Shown here piece by piece: positions 6,491 to 7,178 of a stretch of 7,178 nt of DNA. The notes below the pieces were generated by a model. That model ran no database searches and was not told the origin of the DNA. It worked only from the letters and a program-made list of their open reading frames with translations. Every line of letters begins with the position of its first letter. The stretch's first letter is position 1. A program made the translations under genes and the position numbers. This DNA comes from an uncultured Sphingomonadales bacterium (GTDB taxonomy: Bacteria > Pseudomonadota > Alphaproteobacteria > Sphingomonadales > Sphingomonadaceae). The stretch is from positions 1 through 7,178 of the forward strand of contig CAIWFP010000508.1 in assembly GCA_903911985.1 (NCBI GenBank), given 5' to 3'.

Positions 6491-6560
6491 TGCCGGGGTC
6501 CGTCTGATGCCCCAGAGTCCGTATGATGCCAGGGTCCGTCTGATGCCAGAGTCCGTCTGA
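6491..6560 (+). repeat. four-copy 17-19-bp tandem repeat between pepA and holC, each unit carrying an ATG
   Basis: The units are at 6491-6507 (17 bp), 6508-6526 (19 bp), 6527-6543 (17 bp) and 6544-6560 (17 bp), with consensus TGCCAGGGTCCGTCTGA. The sequence then passes directly into holC. Every unit boundary reads (A/G)ATG, giving ATGs at 6490, 6507, 6526, 6543 and 6560, the last being the holC start. Read by frame they form minicistrons: MPGSV-stop at 6490-6507, a 17-codon ORF at 6507-6560, and an alternative MPGSV-stop at 6526-6543. All are joined by one-base stop/start overlaps. No strong Shine-Dalgarno precedes holC; the AGGG or GGGG in units 1 and 3 stands about 8 nt before the following ATG. 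Confidence 0.85.
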
Positions 6561-7015
6561 TGCAAATCGATTTCTACCAGCTCTCGCGCGATCCCGCCGA
6601 GGTGGCCGTGGCGCGGATTGCCGCCAAGGCGCTGCCGGCGGGGCAGCGGATGCTGGTGGTGGCGGGCGACGAGGCGCTGCTGGGGCGGGTGAGTGCGACG
6701 CTGTGGGGCAGGGTGCGGGAGAGTTTTCTGCCCAATGGCATGGCTGGAGGCGAAGATGACGCCCGCCAGCCGATCCTGCTCGCCACGGAATTGGCCGGGG
6801 GTGGGGCCGCCAATGGGGCGGGCGTGGTGGCCTTTGCCGATGGGGTGTGGCGCGAGATGCCCGAGGGCGGGGGGGGCTTTGCCCGCGCGCTGCTGTTCTT
6901 TGACGAGACCGGCCTGATGCCCGCCCGCGCCTTGTGGAAAGTTCTGGGCGAGCGGGCGGGTGTGACCCGCGCCTTCTGGAAGCAGGAGGATGGCCGCTGG
7001 GTGAAGGCGGGATAG
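6560..7015 (+). CDS. holC: DNA polymerase III subunit chi
   Basis: Chi links the clamp-loader part of the replicase to single-stranded-DNA-binding protein in the cytoplasm. The 151-residue product matches the family in length (147 in E. coli). Diagnostic segments are the start MQIDFYQLSRDPAE, the middle RMLVVAGDEALL and LWGRVRESFLPNG (about 30-61), and the C-terminal RAFWKQEDGRWVKAG (137-151). The start at 6560 gives the expected N-terminus and overlaps the stop of the preceding minicistron (TGATG). pepA-holC adjacency is common in proteobacteria, and here expression probably depends on readthrough and reinitiation from pepA, as no promoter or good Shine-Dalgarno is visible. A run of eight G at 6869-6876 lies in codons for Gly110-Gly113 or so and is a possible slippage point. 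The frame is intact as given. Confidence 0.92.
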   Translation: MQIDFYQLSRDPAEVAVARIAAKALPAGQRMLVVAGDEALLGRVSATLWGRVRESFLPNGMAGGEDDARQPILLATELAGGGAANGAGVVAFADGVWREMPEGGGGFARALLFFDETGLMPARALWKVLGERAGVTRAFWKQEDGRWVKAG

Positions 7016-7146
7016 GGCGTAACCGGCGCTCCGGCTCGTCCGGCCCATCCCGTGCCTTGCGATTGGGGTGTTTCCCGGCTAGGGGCGCCGCGACGGATCT
7101 TTACCCACAGATCTTTTCCCAAGCCCACTTCTCAAGGATGCAGACA
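7016..7146 (+). promoter_or_regulatory. holC-ndk spacer with candidate ndk promoter region and direct repeat
   Basis: This 131-bp gap probably contains the ndk promoter. TTGCGA (7058-7063) is -35-like, but the matching -10 at 16 bp (TAGGGG, 7080-7085) is poor, so this is only a weak candidate. An 11-of-12-bp direct repeat follows: GATCTTTACCCA at 7096-7107 and GATCTTTTCCCA at 7110-7121, with a 14-bp period. It sits where a 5' leader or binding site could lie. Short CCGG-type self-complementary pieces at 7023-7045 may fold, but no U-run follows, so I do not call a terminator for holC. Confidence 0.4.
7134..7138 (+). promoter_or_regulatory. ribosome-binding site of ndk
   Basis: AAGGA stands 8 nt before the ATG at 7147. 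It is the best Shine-Dalgarno in the window and fits a highly expressed housekeeping gene. Confidence 0.75.
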
Positions 7147-7178
7147 ATGGCGGTTACCCGCACCTTCTCGATCATCAA
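7147..7178 (+). CDS. ndk: nucleoside diphosphate kinase, 5' fragment (runs off the window)
   Basis: Only ten codons are visible, reading MAVTRTFSIIK with the last codon cut. This matches the highly conserved N-terminus of alphaproteobacterial nucleoside diphosphate kinases (typically MA-RTFSIIKPDA). The enzyme transfers the gamma phosphate between nucleoside triphosphates and diphosphates through a phosphohistidine that lies outside the window. The start is supported by the strong AAGGA at 8 nt. The identity rests on a short stretch but the match is characteristic. Confidence 0.8.
   Translation, partial: MAVTRTFSII

Noticed and set aside
4958..7048. 696-codon open frame on the minus strand, antisense to pepA and holC
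   Set aside because: pepA has a complete M17 active site and holC its conserved C-terminus on the plus strand. The antisense product is His/Gly/Arg-rich with no recognisable fold.

Overview
The window looks like a core-chromosome segment of a high-GC alphaproteobacterium, most likely a sphingomonad (Sphingomonas/Novosphingobium type). This is inferred from protein style, gene order and GC content; no search was run. There are two divergent gene blocks and no sign of phage, insertion sequence, CRISPR, tRNA or rRNA.

The minus-strand block (right to left) is lptD (2391-4739), surA (710-2146) and the 5' part of pdxA (1-648, running off the left edge). This is the widely conserved envelope-biogenesis order lptD-surA-pdxA, usually followed by rsmA. 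SurA is the periplasmic chaperone that helps fold outer-membrane proteins, including LptD, which inserts LPS into the outer membrane. PdxA makes a pyridoxal-phosphate precursor.

The plus-strand block is pepA (4961-6490, leucyl aminopeptidase), holC (6560-7015, DNA polymerase III chi subunit) and the first ten codons of ndk (from 7147, nucleoside diphosphate kinase). lptD and pepA diverge from a 221-bp shared regulatory region that contains an 18-bp perfect palindrome and two sets of short direct repeats.

The genes are ordinary; the unusual material lies in the junctions. Between pepA and holC, four degenerate 17-19-bp tandem repeats each carry an ATG. Read in phase, they form a chain of tiny ORFs linked by one-base stop/start overlaps (TAATG, TGATG, TGATG) from the pepA stop to the holC start. 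The surA-pdxA junction shows a similar arrangement: a 21-codon ORF overlaps the surA stop by one base (TGATG) and the pdxA start by four (ATGA). Two unrelated 12-bp units, each in three perfect copies, lie in the lptD-surA spacer and inside pepA, where they add a Gly-Ile-Gly-Ala repeat. The surA leader also holds a possible 20-codon ORF with a good ribosome-binding site, lying over mutually exclusive stems. None of these is evidence of a wholly new system; they are candidate translational-coupling and regulatory structures that comparison with related genomes could test.
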